A DNA stretch of 47,113 nt from Sulfurimicrobium sp. (GCA_030652035.1 JAUSBJ010000022.1:1-47113); one strand, 5' to 3'. Shown: positions 1-8,301, numbered from the stretch's first letter. The notes: generated by a model not told the origin, from the sequence alone. Made by a program: numbers and translations.

Positions 1-140
1 TCACCCATCACTGCGATATTCTGGAAACAGGTAACGATTCCTTCCGCTTCAAACAGCGCAAGAAATCAGCTTAGAACGATGCTTTTACCCTGGTCAAAAT
101 TGGACGCTGACGGGTGGTCAAATTTGAACGCTGATTGACA
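1..140 (+). mobile_element. Right end of an IS21-family insertion sequence
   Basis: The first 74 bases encode the C-terminus of an IstB-like helper ATPase. They are followed by two near-identical 20-bp direct repeats (91-110 and 115-134, 18 of 20 bases the same), each starting TGGTCAAA and ending ACGCTGA. IS21 elements carry multiple internal repeats of this kind at their ends. The element probably ends at the CA of GATTGACA at 140, because IS21 ends are TGT...ACA-like. The left end, istA and most of istB lie outside the window, so it cannot be judged whether the element is intact. Confidence 0.75.
3..74 (+). CDS. istB: IS21 helper ATPase IstB, last 23 codons (partial)
   Basis: Reading frame 3 from the window edge gives a 23-residue tail ending in TAG at 72-74, with the sequence HHCDILETGNDSFRF. 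This is the characteristic C-terminal tail of IstB/DnaC-like proteins of IS21 elements, which assist the IstA transposase. The ATPase domain lies upstream of the window. The tail is directly followed by the terminal repeats of the element, as expected for a distal istB gene. It is too short for a domain search but the motif is distinctive. Confidence 0.7.
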   Translation, partial: THHCDILETGNDSFRFKQRKKSA

Positions 141-464
141 CCCAAAAAAAACATGTTCAAGTCGGTGACACCCCTAGACACATCGTTTCCTATTCTAGAT
201 CAAGTCGTTACATGGACGCCCAAGCGAAATTGCCGGACACTACTGAATTTAGAAGTATACGTACGTGGATCTTGACCCATGAGCGTTGGTCACACCGCCA
301 TCGCTCAGCTACCAGGAAAAAAGCGGTTCGAGTTTCGGACAGTTCATAAACTGCAACTCCGGACAGATTATTTGTTCCTTACAATGAAAGAGCCTAAGTC
401 TATGCAAAACAGGCCGCTTATGTCACAATCAAGAACAATTCCTATTTAGCATAGCTCGATATCC
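141..464. other. Intergenic DNA between the IS end and feoA, with CCGGACA-like repeats
   Basis: No convincing coding frame is seen in these 324 bp. Three copies of the heptamer (C/T)CGGACA occur at 233-239, 335-341 and 359-365, the last two 24 bp apart. They resemble the spaced repeats at transposon ends and may be a relic of a second element. The feoA promoter must lie here; TTACAA near 376 with TATGCA about 16 bp downstream is the best sigma-70-like pair seen, but it is weak. No clear Fur or FNR box was recognised. Confidence 0.35.
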
Positions 465-710
465 ATGGCCACGGTCAGCCTTTCCACTCTCAAACCCGGC
501 GAATTCGCCGTGATCGCCGCTTTACACACAGATGAAGCACTTTATCACCGCCTCGCCGCAATGGGTTTCCGCATCGGGAAACACATCGAACTGGTCAGAC
601 GGGCGAAATTTTCCGGTCCCCTTCACGTCAGAATCGGCACCACCGACATCATGCTGCGGCGCATTGACGCGCAACATATCGACGTTACCCCTTCCAGCAC
701 CCCGCAATGA
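465..710 (+). CDS. feoA: Ferrous iron transport accessory protein FeoA
   Basis: This is an 81-residue protein of FeoA size, made of the small SH3-like beta-barrel fold of the family (residues 3-75). It contains the typical phrase RLAAMGFRIGKHIELVRRA followed by GPLHVRIGTTDIMLRR. FeoA is a cytosolic protein thought to act with FeoB in Fe(II) uptake. The stop codon overlaps the feoB start (ATGA at 707-710), which implies translational coupling. No good Shine-Dalgarno sequence precedes the ATG at 465. No feoC follows feoB. Confidence 0.93.
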   Translation: MATVSLSTLKPGEFAVIAALHTDEALYHRLAAMGFRIGKHIELVRRAKFSGPLHVRIGTTDIMLRRIDAQHIDVTPSSTPQ

Positions 711-2494
711 AGCGCATCGCCCTGCTGGGAATGCCGAATACCGGCAAATCCACTTTTTTTAACCGCCTGACCGGCGCATCTGCACGAGTCGGCAACTGGC
801 CTGGCATTACCGTGGAACTGATGAGCGCAAAAGTGCTGCTCGGCGGCGCCATGGTGGAGATCATCGACTTGCCCGGCGTGTATGACATCCACGGCTTTTC
901 GGATGACGAGCTGGTGGTGCGGCACTTTCTTGAAAGCAACCCGGTAGATCTGGTGTTGATCATTCTCAACACCACCCAGATCGAGCGCCAGTTGAGCCTG
1001 GCCCTGCAGCTCAAGCAGCTCGCCCTGCCTGCCATGCTGCTGCTCAACATGTCAGATGAAGCCAAGAAATTCGGTGTTACGGTCGATATCGAAAAAATGT
1101 CCCAGGCACTGGCCATGCCGGTCGAGTTGCTGTCCGCCAAGTATGGCAATGGCTACGAGCATGCCTACCAGGCCATCTCCATCGCCATCCTCTCCAGCCA
1201 GCCTGCAGACACCCAGGAAATCCGCAACAAGCTGAAACTCGAAAACCAGATCGAGGCAAAGATGGAAAGCGTGCTCAGGCACGCCGTGCAGGTGCCGGCC
1301 CAGATGACGGACAATCTGACCACCCGTCTGGATGCCTTGCTGCTGCATCCTTGGCTGGGGCTGCCCTTGTTTTTTGGCGTCATGTATGTGCTGTTCCAGG
1401 CCATTTTCATTCTCGGCAAGCCGCTGCAGGACGGCGTTGCCTGGGCGCTGGGACTGTTCCGTGGCGAGATTCTGGAACATCTGCTGCTTAACCTGCCCGC
1501 CCCTGTGCAGGGCCTGCTGCTGGACGGCATCTACAACGGCGTCGGCACGGTGGCCGCCTTTGTGCCCATTATCGTGCTGTTTTTTCTTTTCATGGCGCTG
1601 GTCGAAGACAGCGGCTACCTGTCCCGCGCTGCATTCCTGATGGACGCCCTCATGGCCAAGATGGGGCTGGACGGACGCAGCTTCGTCATGATGCTGATGG
1701 GCTTCGGCTGCAACGTGCCCGCCCTGATGGGCACGCGCGTGATGCGTTCGCGCAGCCTGCGCCTCCTGAGCATGCTAGTGATCCCTTTCTCGCTCTGTTC
1801 AGCCCGGCTGCAGGTATTTGTTTTCATTACCGCCGCGCTGTTCGCCCCCAGGCATGGGGCACTGGTGCTGTTCAGCCTTTACCTGTTCAGCTTTGCCGCT
1901 GCGCTGCTGACCGCCCTGCTGTTCAAGAAACATTACAGCAACAGCGAACCCTTCATCCTGGAACTCCCCCCCTACCGCCTGCCCACCTGGCGTCAGATCG
2001 TGCTGCGCGGCTGGCACGAGGTGCGGCATTTTCTCGGCCGAGCCAGCAAATTCATCATTGCCGGCGTAGTGCTGGTATGGATCCTCACCCACTTCCCCCT
2101 CCATGCCACGCCGGCAAGCAGCGAAACCTGGGCCGGCATGATCGGCGGCTGGCTTGCGCCCATCCTCGACCCGCTCGGCATCAACCAGCAGCTTGCGATT
2201 GCGCTGATCTTCGGATTTGTCGCCAAGGAAATCGTGATCGGCTCGCTGGCCGTCATTTACGGCCTCGAAGGCTCGGCGCTGATGAGCACCATGGCACATC
2301 AACTGGACTGGGTGCAGGCCTATAGTTTCATGCTTTTCACCCTGATTTATACGCCTTGCCTTTCCACCCTGGCCACGCTCAAGAACGAGTCCAGGAGCTA
2401 CGCCTACACTGCGCTGGCGCTGGCCTGGCCGCTCGGCCTGGCGTGGGTGCTGAGTTTTACGTTCTACCAGGGCGCGCGTTCCCTGGGTTTTTAG
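707..2494 (+). CDS. feoB: Ferrous iron transporter FeoB (short form)
   Basis: This is a 595-residue inner-membrane Fe(II) transporter with a cytosolic N-terminal G domain. The P-loop GMPNTGKS is at residues 8-15, the G2 threonine at 35, DLPG at 54-57, and the base-recognition motif NMSD at 114-117. The membrane part starts near residue 220. It contains the conserved GFGCNVPA segment with its cysteine, and Gate-type repeats with runs of hydrophobic helices up to the C-terminus. It is clearly shorter than the roughly 770-residue E. coli protein, mainly in the linker and C-terminus. Because all G motifs and the core membrane segments are present, it looks like a natural short variant rather than a truncation. 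It is co-transcribed with feoA. A 7-bp hairpin directly follows the stop (2494-2510), then a stronger terminator at 2630. Confidence 0.95.
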   Translation: MKRIALLGMPNTGKSTFFNRLTGASARVGNWPGITVELMSAKVLLGGAMVEIIDLPGVYDIHGFSDDELVVRHFLESNPVDLVLIILNTTQIERQLSLALQLKQLALPAMLLLNMSDEAKKFGVTVDIEKMSQALAMPVELLSAKYGNGYEHAYQAISIAILSSQPADTQEIRNKLKLENQIEAKMESVLRHAVQVPAQMTDNLTTRLDALLLHPWLGLPLFFGVMYVLFQAIFILGKPLQDGVAWALGLFRGEILEHLLLNLPAPVQGLLLDGIYNGVGTVAAFVPIIVLFFLFMALVEDSGYLSRAAFLMDALMAKMGLDGRSFVMMLMGFGCNVPALMGTRVMRSRSLRLLSMLVIPFSLCSARLQVFVFITAALFAPRHGALVLFSLYLFSFAAALLTALLFKKHYSNSEPFILELPPYRLPTWRQIVLRGWHEVRHFLGRASKFIIAGVVLVWILTHFPLHATPASSETWAGMIGGWLAPILDPLGINQQLAIALIFGFVAKEIVIGSLAVIYGLEGSALMSTMAHQLDWVQAYSFMLFTLIYTPCLSTLATLKNESRSYAYTALALAWPLGLAWVLSFTFYQGARSLGF

Positions 2495-2548
2495 GGCGTT
2501 GCTAACGCCCTAACGGGCATGGCAAATTGCCGCCCAGAATCATGAACC

Positions 2549-2623
2549 ACGTGAAATGTAAAAACATCCACTGATCACGCTTCACAAACGAGTGACTTCA
2601 CACTTCATAAAACTGTTTCACGT
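2549..2623. repeat. Intergenic repeat, family A (GTGAA/TTCAC type)
   Basis: Short words such as GTGAAATG, CTTCACA and TTTCACG recur here, bounded by an 8-bp inverted repeat (ACGTGAAA at 2549-2556, TTTCACGT at 2616-2623). The same words fill gaps at 26194-26303, 29151-29184 and 29677-29785. The segment is non-coding and lies between two convergent genes. Confidence 0.5.
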
Positions 2624-2629
2624 TAATAA

Positions 2630-2656
2630 AAAAGGCCGCCCGGTGGGCGGCCTTTT
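2630..2656. terminator. Bidirectional Rho-independent terminator between feoB and fccB
   Basis: A perfect 12-bp stem (arms 2630-2641 and 2645-2656, GC core GGCCGCCC) with a 3-base GGT loop. The arms begin and end in A and T runs, so each strand reads a hairpin followed by U residues. The U tract is longer on the minus strand (TTTTTTATTAA), the side that ends fccB. It lies between the convergent feoB and fccB genes and can serve both. Confidence 0.88.
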
Positions 2657-2672
2657 CAGTTACCGAACAGGT

Positions 2673-4037
2673 TTAAGCAAAACTATCGGCCATCAAGGTG
2701 GCGAACCATTTCTTCATGTCGTTGAAATTATCCTGCGACGCAGCGGCAGCCTCGATCGGACCTGCACCGGGAACGGCCACCATCTTGTTGTTCACCGCAT
2801 CGTAGCCATATACCACGGTCAGCCATGAAGCCGTATCGGCAGTGATTGGCGAGTAGCAGGCGGAATTGGTTTTAGGCGCTGGATTTGGGATGAGATCGCC
2901 GCGTAGCGCGCGGGTTATGGCATCCGCGCACAGTTTGGCCTCCTGATTGGCGATATGGCCGGCCTTGGGCTGGCCTGACGCAGCGGAATCACCGATGACA
3001 TACACATTCGGCACGCCGCTGGATTCGTAGCTGCGCACGTCGACCCCCGCCCAGCGGCCGCCGACATTGGCCAGTGCCGGATTGTCGGTAATGATCTTGC
3101 CGGCCTTGTGCGATGGAATGACGTTCAGCACATCTGCATACACTGTGCCGGTATTGGTGGTGACCGCATGTTTGCCTCCTGTGGTATTCGCTGTCACGCT
3201 GGCCACTGTCTGATTGGGGCGATAGTCAATCACACCGGCGTGAGTCACATTGAATGCCGTTTCGAAACTGTGCTTTTCCGCCTGGATACCGGCATTGGCA
3301 TCGAGAACGATCACGCGCGCGTTCGGGCCCTTGTTCTTCTTCACCCAGTCTGCAACGATGCAGGCGCGTTCATAAGGCCCAGGCGGGCAGCGATAGGGGG
3401 AGGCAGGAATGGTCATGACGAAAGTCCCACCTACAGGCATATTGCGTATTTGCGATGCCAGTTTGGTGGTTTGCGCGCCGGCTTTCCAGGCATGGGTGAC
3501 ATAGCCGTCCTGGAGCGCGGGGGTCAGGCCGGGGACAGCGTCAAATTCGATGCCGGGCGCCAGAATGATCTTGTTGGCCGCAATCGTCGTGCCATTGGCC
3601 AGGCGGACAGAACCCATACCAGTACCCACGGGCGGCACAATACCCACCACGCTGCCCTGCACAAAATTGATGCCGTAAAGTGTCTTCAGCGCATTGTAAT
3701 TGTAGGTCAGCTGGGACATGGTGGTGGAGCCATTCAGCACCAGGTTGCTCATGATGTTGGAGCTGTAGGTGGCATTCTGATCGATCAGCGTTACCTTCAC
3801 ATTACTGCCGCCCCAGAGGCGGAGAAACTTGGCTGCTGTTGCACCGGCCATACCGCCGCCGACCACCACCACGCTGCCGGTCGCACCGGTATCGGCAAGA
3901 ACGGGGGCTGTGCCGGTGGTGCTTGTCGCCGTACTTGTGCTTCTCCGCTTTCTCTCATCGTCAGCCAAGGCTGCGCCAGGCAGCAGCAGGCTTAAGGCTG
4001 AGGCACCGAGCAATCCCACAAATTGTCTGCGTTTCAT
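2673..4037 (-). CDS. fccB: Flavocytochrome c sulfide dehydrogenase, flavoprotein subunit (FccB/SoxF-like)
   Basis: This is a 454-residue periplasmic FAD protein, expected to oxidise sulfide to sulfur and pass electrons to the small cytochrome encoded just upstream. It starts with a twin-arginine signal (RRQFVG, then a hydrophobic stretch and ALA cleavage site near residue 25), so it should be exported folded. A Ser/Thr-rich linker follows, then the FAD-binding VVVVGGGMAG (residues 56-65). The FccB signature CPPGPYERA is at 217-225. Cys217 and Cys394 match in position the redox-active disulfide pair known in FccB. A second nucleotide motif, NVYVIGDSA, is near 344-352. The ATG at 4037 was chosen over an in-frame codon at 4088 because AAGGAG precedes it and the signal peptide starts there. 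It lies 19 bp after fccA. Sulfide:quinone reductase is a less likely alternative because of the Tat signal and cytochrome partner. Confidence 0.88.
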   Translation of the reverse strand: MKRRQFVGLLGASALSLLLPGAALADDERKRRSTSTATSTTGTAPVLADTGATGSVVVVGGGMAGATAAKFLRLWGGSNVKVTLIDQNATYSSNIMSNLVLNGSTTMSQLTYNYNALKTLYGINFVQGSVVGIVPPVGTGMGSVRLANGTTIAANKIILAPGIEFDAVPGLTPALQDGYVTHAWKAGAQTTKLASQIRNMPVGGTFVMTIPASPYRCPPGPYERACIVADWVKKNKGPNARVIVLDANAGIQAEKHSFETAFNVTHAGVIDYRPNQTVASVTANTTGGKHAVTTNTGTVYADVLNVIPSHKAGKIITDNPALANVGGRWAGVDVRSYESSGVPNVYVIGDSAASGQPKAGHIANQEAKLCADAITRALRGDLIPNPAPKTNSACYSPITADTASWLTVVYGYDAVNNKMVAVPGAGPIEAAAASQDNFNDMKKWFATLMADSFA

Positions 4038-4056
4038 ATTCTTCTCCTTAGGTATT

Positions 4057-4356
4057 TTAGCGCGACACTTTTGAGAAATAGTCGGCAATCAGCCAGATTT
4101 CGTTATCGGAAAATCCTCTGGCATGGGCGTTCATGATGTTTTGGTCCGCGGCTTTAGCCTGCATCTCTTTCATCTCCTCGTAGATGCTTGAAGATGACTT
4201 CCCAGCCAGTTCCTCGAATCCCTTCCGTCCATCCGTGCCATGGCACTGGAAACAGTTCGAGGCAAGCAGTCTGCCGGGATGCGGCGGCGCGGCGGTTGCA
4301 GTTTGAGAATAGGCAAAAAGCGCAGCCAGTGAAGCTGCAGCGAGAAAACGATACAT
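4057..4356 (-). CDS. fccA: Monoheme cytochrome c subunit of flavocytochrome c (FccA/SoxE-like)
   Basis: This is a 99-residue class I c-type cytochrome with a Sec signal peptide (hydrophobic AAASLAALFAY, cleavage near TATAAPP). It has one heme-binding CFQCH motif after about 36 residues, and a C-terminal Met in MNAHARGFSDNE that could be the axial ligand. A conserved-looking helix IWLIADYFSKV ends the protein. It is the probable electron acceptor of FccB. It has one heme, unlike the diheme FccA of purple sulfur bacteria. The start at 4356 is supported by a perfect AAGGAGGT eight bases upstream; the reading frame extends further but without a signal peptide at its start. fccA and fccB form an operon. 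Confidence 0.85.
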   Translation of the reverse strand: MYRFLAAASLAALFAYSQTATAAPPHPGRLLASNCFQCHGTDGRKGFEELAGKSSSSIYEEMKEMQAKAADQNIMNAHARGFSDNEIWLIADYFSKVSR

Positions 4357-4396
4357 GGTGACCTCCTTGGCCTCTTGATTGGGCGGGGTTTCGCGA

Positions 4397-4443
4397 GCCA
4401 GACATGGGCCGGGTCTGGCCGGAAAGCAGGAATTGCCCTGCTT
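4397..4443 (-). promoter_or_regulatory. Two small hairpins in the fccA leader
   Basis: In the 151 bp upstream of fccA, an inverted repeat GCCAGAC/GTCTGGC (4397-4403, 4413-4419) and another, AAGCAGG/CCTGCTT (4424-4430, 4437-4443), lie back to back. Further upstream on the minus strand, TTTATACACT is a possible -10 region. The hairpins would lie in the mRNA leader. Whether they regulate anything cannot be told from the sequence. Confidence 0.25.
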
Positions 4444-4507
4444 ATGGGAAGTCAGTGTATAAACAAAAAGGGGAAACACACGTTACGTTTATGTAATTCG
4501 GATAAGG

Positions 4508-6628
4508 CTATGCCACGGAAGCTTTGCCCTGCAAGCCAATCAGATCTTCCAGCGGCTTGGGATGCTCGATGCCAAAACCCTGCGCAAAATCCACGCCCAA
4601 TTCGCGCAGTTTCGCAAGCACCGCATCGTTCTCGACGAATTCGGCGATGGTCTTCAGCCCCATCACGTGCCCGACCTGGTTGATAGACGACACCATCGCC
4701 GCATCCATTGGGTCATCCACCATGTTGCGCACAAACGAACCGTCAATTTTCAGGTAATCCACCTGCATGTTTTTGAGGTAAGTGAAAGACGACAGGCCGC
4801 TGCCAAAATCGTCCAGCGAGAAACGGCATCCATGGGAGCGCAGTTCACTGATGAAATCCATCGCCTTGGCGAGATTGGTGATTGCAGCGGTCTCGGTAAT
4901 TTCAAAACAGACGTGCTGGTACGGCACCTTGTAGATTACAAACTGGCGTTTGATGAACTCGAGAAAATGCTCATCGCACAGCGAAGGGCCAGATAGGTTC
5001 ACCGTGCAAGTGTTGCACGCTCCCTCCTGCCTTTCCTTGCATTCAGGAAAGATTTTCCAATACAGGCCCAAGGCAGTGCTCACCACCCAGCGGTCGATGG
5101 ATGGCATGAGATTATAGCGTTCTGCCGCAGGAATAAAGGCCATGGGCGGGACAATCTGGCCATTATCATCAATCAGTCGCAGCAATATTTCGAAATGTTT
5201 TCCCTCGTGCGAGTGCGCCTGAATCGGCAGAATGGTCTGGTAAAAAAGCCGGAATCGATTCTCCTCAATTGCGCGAGTAATGCGTGCCACCCAGTGCATT
5301 TCCCCTTGGCGCTGAGCCAGATCCCCATCTTCAGCCCGGTACAGGTGAACGCGGTTGCGTCCCAGATCCTTGGCCGCGTAGCACGCGGCATCGGCATGAC
5401 TGAGCACGACATCAAGCGAGCCCGCATCCTGGTCGATGGCTACCAGGCCGATGCTGACCCCGATGACAAAAGGTTTTTCCTTCCACACAAAATGAAAGTC
5501 CTTGACCGTCTGGCGCAACAGCTCTGCGACTATACTTGCCTGTTCCAGCGGGCAGTTATCCAGCAACACTCCGAACTCGTCGCCACCCAGACGCGCCAGG
5601 GTATCGGCATCGCGGACCTTGCTTTGCAGTAGCACGGTCAACTGGCGCAACAATTCATCCCCCGCCACATGGCCGCAGGTATCGTTAACAATCTTGAACT
5701 GGTCAAGATCAAGGTAGCACAGGGCATGCACACGTCCATCCTCGCGCGCAGTCAAAAGCGCCTTTTCCAGCCGGCGCTCAAATTCTCGCCGGTTGACCAA
5801 TCCGGTCAGCGCATCGTGGGATGCCTGATAGGACAAGCGCTCTGTTGCCTCGTCAATACGTTCCTGCATCCGGTCCTGGGCCATCTGCAGCGCCGCCGCC
5901 ATGGAATTCACGCCACGTTCGAGCGTACGCAGCTCGCCCCCTGAATTCTCGCTGACGCGCACCTCCAGGTGCCCGCGGCCAAGCTGGTCAACCGCATCTG
6001 CCAGGTTTTTCACCGGCACGGTCACGTCACGGCTCATGCGTACTGCCATGAGCGCACTCGCCAGCAATCCCAGCAGGGAAATAAGCAAGCCATTCAGAAT
6101 CAGCAATCTCTTGTGATTCTGGGTGCTGACCCGGGACAACTCGAGATTCACCCGGCCCAGAATTTTCCCCTTGGGGGCCTCTGCTGACTGCACGATAGAA
6201 CTGGTTGCAAAATCATCCACTTCGGTCTGGCTCTGAAACACCGGTGCGCTGAAATTCAGCACATCACCCCGCTCGGCCACCATAATGTAAAGGCCCGCCT
6301 GGTTATCGTTCAATACAGGCGGCCCTACGGATTTGCCGCTGGAGGCAAGAATGGCGCCATCCAGATTGCTGATGGTGACTGCCGTGAGATCCGTTTCCTT
6401 GATGGCGGAATCCGCCAGATTCTGCAGGATTTCCCGGTTGCCGGAAAAAACCCCGAACTCGCTCGCAGGCGCCAGTTGACGGGCAATGGCCAATCCGCGC
6501 TCATGCAGGGACTGCTCCAGGCTTTGAATTCCTGAAGATACAAAATACACAGCCAGCAGCAAGGCGATGCCCGCCGCCGGCATCAAGGCCAGAAACAACA
6601 CCCGTGTCTTGATGCCCCAGTGCTTCAT
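4508..6628 (-). CDS. Membrane GGDEF-EAL protein (c-di-GMP turnover)
   Basis: This is a 706-residue sensor. It has a transmembrane helix at about 9-31, a periplasmic sensor domain up to about 172, a second helix at about 174-197, and a HAMP-like linker (200-260). A GGDEF domain follows (intact GGDEF at 348-352, preceded by the DLDQFKIVND motif). An EAL domain occupies about 455-700 with EILLR, the catalytic-loop DDFGSG, FEITETAA and YLKIDGSF. Both catalytic sites look usable, although EAL is written EIL and many such tandem proteins act mainly as phosphodiesterases. The start overlaps the stop of the substrate-binding gene (ATGA at 6625-6628), so the two proteins are probably made together and may form a ligand-sensing pair. 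fccA follows after 151 bp. Confidence 0.9.
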   Translation of the reverse strand: MKHWGIKTRVLFLALMPAAGIALLLAVYFVSSGIQSLEQSLHERGLAIARQLAPASEFGVFSGNREILQNLADSAIKETDLTAVTISNLDGAILASSGKSVGPPVLNDNQAGLYIMVAERGDVLNFSAPVFQSQTEVDDFATSSIVQSAEAPKGKILGRVNLELSRVSTQNHKRLLILNGLLISLLGLLASALMAVRMSRDVTVPVKNLADAVDQLGRGHLEVRVSENSGGELRTLERGVNSMAAALQMAQDRMQERIDEATERLSYQASHDALTGLVNRREFERRLEKALLTAREDGRVHALCYLDLDQFKIVNDTCGHVAGDELLRQLTVLLQSKVRDADTLARLGGDEFGVLLDNCPLEQASIVAELLRQTVKDFHFVWKEKPFVIGVSIGLVAIDQDAGSLDVVLSHADAACYAAKDLGRNRVHLYRAEDGDLAQRQGEMHWVARITRAIEENRFRLFYQTILPIQAHSHEGKHFEILLRLIDDNGQIVPPMAFIPAAERYNLMPSIDRWVVSTALGLYWKIFPECKERQEGACNTCTVNLSGPSLCDEHFLEFIKRQFVIYKVPYQHVCFEITETAAITNLAKAMDFISELRSHGCRFSLDDFGSGLSSFTYLKNMQVDYLKIDGSFVRNMVDDPMDAAMVSSINQVGHVMGLKTIAEFVENDAVLAKLRELGVDFAQGFGIEHPKPLEDLIGLQGKASVA

Positions 6629-7560
6629 TGCGACTCGGACGCTCTCTTTAATTTCTGGAGCAATACCGTTTCATCACCAATGCTCAGGCCCAAGGAGCGC
6701 GCCACCTGATAATTGACACTTACGGAGAAATATTTCGGATTTTCTGGTGGAGGCAGCCAGGCCGGGCGGCTCCCCAGCGTACGCAAAATGACATCCGCGG
6801 CCTGACGGCCGACCTGCTCCGGCATGGTATGAACCGAGGCAAGGGCGCCGGCCTTGACATAGGCATGCGAAAAGCCGATGACCGGATCCTGGTAGCGATA
6901 CGTGGTCAGCAGCAGGCTTTGCACCGTGCCTTTGTTGAACACCAGTGGGTCAGGCACTGCCAGCAGCACATCACTGTCAGCCAGCACCCTTTGCAAAGCG
7001 GGCAACAACTCTTCGGCGGTGCTGATTCTTTCCACGGCCAAGCCCAATTTGGCTTCACTGGCCGCAGCTTGCAGGGATTTCAGCCCTGCCTGAGATTCGG
7101 GGCCAAGCACCACCCCGACACGGCTGCGATCCGGTGTTGCCAGACGGACCAACTCCATCTGGCGCGCCAGCGGCTGATCAAGAAAGACAGCGGAAAGAAA
7201 TCTGAAGTCGCGTTGGCGGGCGATTTTTTCAAAGGCCTGGCGTGGAATCAGAACCGCGAGAATCGGGATGGGTAAATTCTGCGCCGCCAGTTCCTGCGCC
7301 GCACTCACGCCAATAGTGACGATCAGATCCGGACTCTCCCGGAGAAAATCGATTTTTCTATCAGACTGGGGGTAAACGCTGACAACCGCCTTTGCACCAC
7401 TCTGCGCCAATGTCGCACGCAAACTGCCCGCCGTATCCTGATAGGGCGCAGATTCATCGCTCAACACGACGGCAATATTGGCGGGCGAGGCAAAGAGCAT
7501 GCCGGCCCAACTCAAGGCGATGAGCAGGATAAAACGCGTGATCAAGTTTGATCTAGCCAC
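6625..7560 (-). CDS. Periplasmic ABC-type substrate-binding protein paired with GGDEF-EAL
   Basis: This is a 311-residue exported protein with a Sec signal (hydrophobic FILLIALSWAGMLFASPA). The mature part resembles the ABC_sub_bind family (PF04392) of two-lobed binding proteins: IAVVLSDESAPY at the N-terminus, PDLIVTIGVSAAQ, RVGVVLGPES, and DVLLAVPDPLVFN. No permease or ATPase gene is nearby. It is followed with a 4-base overlap by the membrane GGDEF-EAL gene, so a sensory role presenting a ligand to that receptor is more likely than transport; this is inference. The start is GTG at 7558-7560, overlapping the dnaQ stop by 8 bases. The ligand is unknown. Confidence 0.75.
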   Translation of the reverse strand: MARSNLITRFILLIALSWAGMLFASPANIAVVLSDESAPYQDTAGSLRATLAQSGAKAVVSVYPQSDRKIDFLRESPDLIVTIGVSAAQELAAQNLPIPILAVLIPRQAFEKIARQRDFRFLSAVFLDQPLARQMELVRLATPDRSRVGVVLGPESQAGLKSLQAAASEAKLGLAVERISTAEELLPALQRVLADSDVLLAVPDPLVFNKGTVQSLLLTTYRYQDPVIGFSHAYVKAGALASVHTMPEQVGRQAADVILRTLGSRPAWLPPPENPKYFSVSVNYQVARSLGLSIGDETVLLQKLKRASESQ

Positions 7561-8278
7561 CTAGCGAGGCCAATTTCCATAAGCAATTGCCGCGGCTCGA
7601 CTTATCCAGCTCATCAAGGTAAGCGGAATGCGCCGCCAACTCTTCTTCACCTGCTTGCAGAACGCGCAGTTTCACGCGCTCGCGCTGTACTCGCGCAACA
7701 TTTTTCGCCAGCACTGGCGCAGCCTCAATCATCAGGCTCTCCTGGCCGCGCGTCATGGCGAGATACACTTCCGCCAGCAGTTCGGTATCCACCAGCGCAC
7801 CGTGCAAAGTGCGCTTGGAATTATCGATCTGATAATTCCGGCACAAGGCATCAAGATTATTTTTCTGACCCGGGCGCAACTGTTTGGCCATTTTCAGCGT
7901 ATCGGTAATGACCGGACAGTAATGCTGTATCGGCTCCATCCCGAGCAAGCCAAGCTCGTAGTTGAGAAAGCCGACGTCAAACGGGGCATTGTGAATGACC
8001 AATTCGCCCCCTGCCGCATAGTTCAGGAAATCCTCAACGATATCGCGGAAAGACGGTTTGTCCTGCAGGAACTCAAGGCTGATGCCATGCACCTGCTGCG
8101 CGCCCGGATCGATTTCACGTCCGGGATTGAGATACTGATGAAAATGGTTGCCAGTCAGTTGGCGGTTCACCATCTCAACCGCCGCGATTTCAATAATGCG
8201 ATGGCCGAGACTGGTCTCAAGGCCCGTAGTTTCGGTATCTAGAATAATCTGGCGCAAAATCTGGGCGCTCCGTTTCAT
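7553..8278 (-). CDS. dnaQ: DNA polymerase III epsilon subunit (3'-5' proofreading exonuclease)
   Basis: This is a DEDD-family exonuclease of about 241 residues that proofreads for the replicative polymerase. ExoI is DTETTG (residues 14-19), ExoII is HNAPFDVGFLN, and ExoIII is HGALVDTELLAEVYL, which carries the catalytic His and Asp. The C-terminal tail would bind the alpha subunit. I placed the start at ATG 8278, which gives the N-terminus closest to known DnaQ proteins. An in-frame TTG at 8305 that overlaps the rnhA stop (TTGA) is the alternative and would add 9 residues. Neither has a clear Shine-Dalgarno. The rnhA-dnaQ pairing is conserved in proteobacteria, although divergent in E. coli. 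Confidence 0.93.
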   Translation of the reverse strand: MKRSAQILRQIILDTETTGLETSLGHRIIEIAAVEMVNRQLTGNHFHQYLNPGREIDPGAQQVHGISLEFLQDKPSFRDIVEDFLNYAAGGELVIHNAPFDVGFLNYELGLLGMEPIQHYCPVITDTLKMAKQLRPGQKNNLDALCRNYQIDNSKRTLHGALVDTELLAEVYLAMTRGQESLMIEAAPVLAKNVARVQRERVKLRVLQAGEEELAAHSAYLDELDKSSRGNCLWKLASLGG

Positions 8279-8301
8279 GTCATGTTTTTTATAATATTTA
8301 G

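Noticed and set aside
394..420. Sigma-28-like sequence (CTAAGTCT-N11-GCCGCTTA) upstream of feoA
   Set aside because: Several mismatches in both halves and no biological reason for FliA control of iron uptake; likely chance.
3108..3995. 295-codon open frame on the plus strand inside fccB
   Set aside because: It is antisense to a well-supported FAD protein, is rich in His, Arg and Gly without motifs, and follows from the GC-rich codon usage of the real gene.
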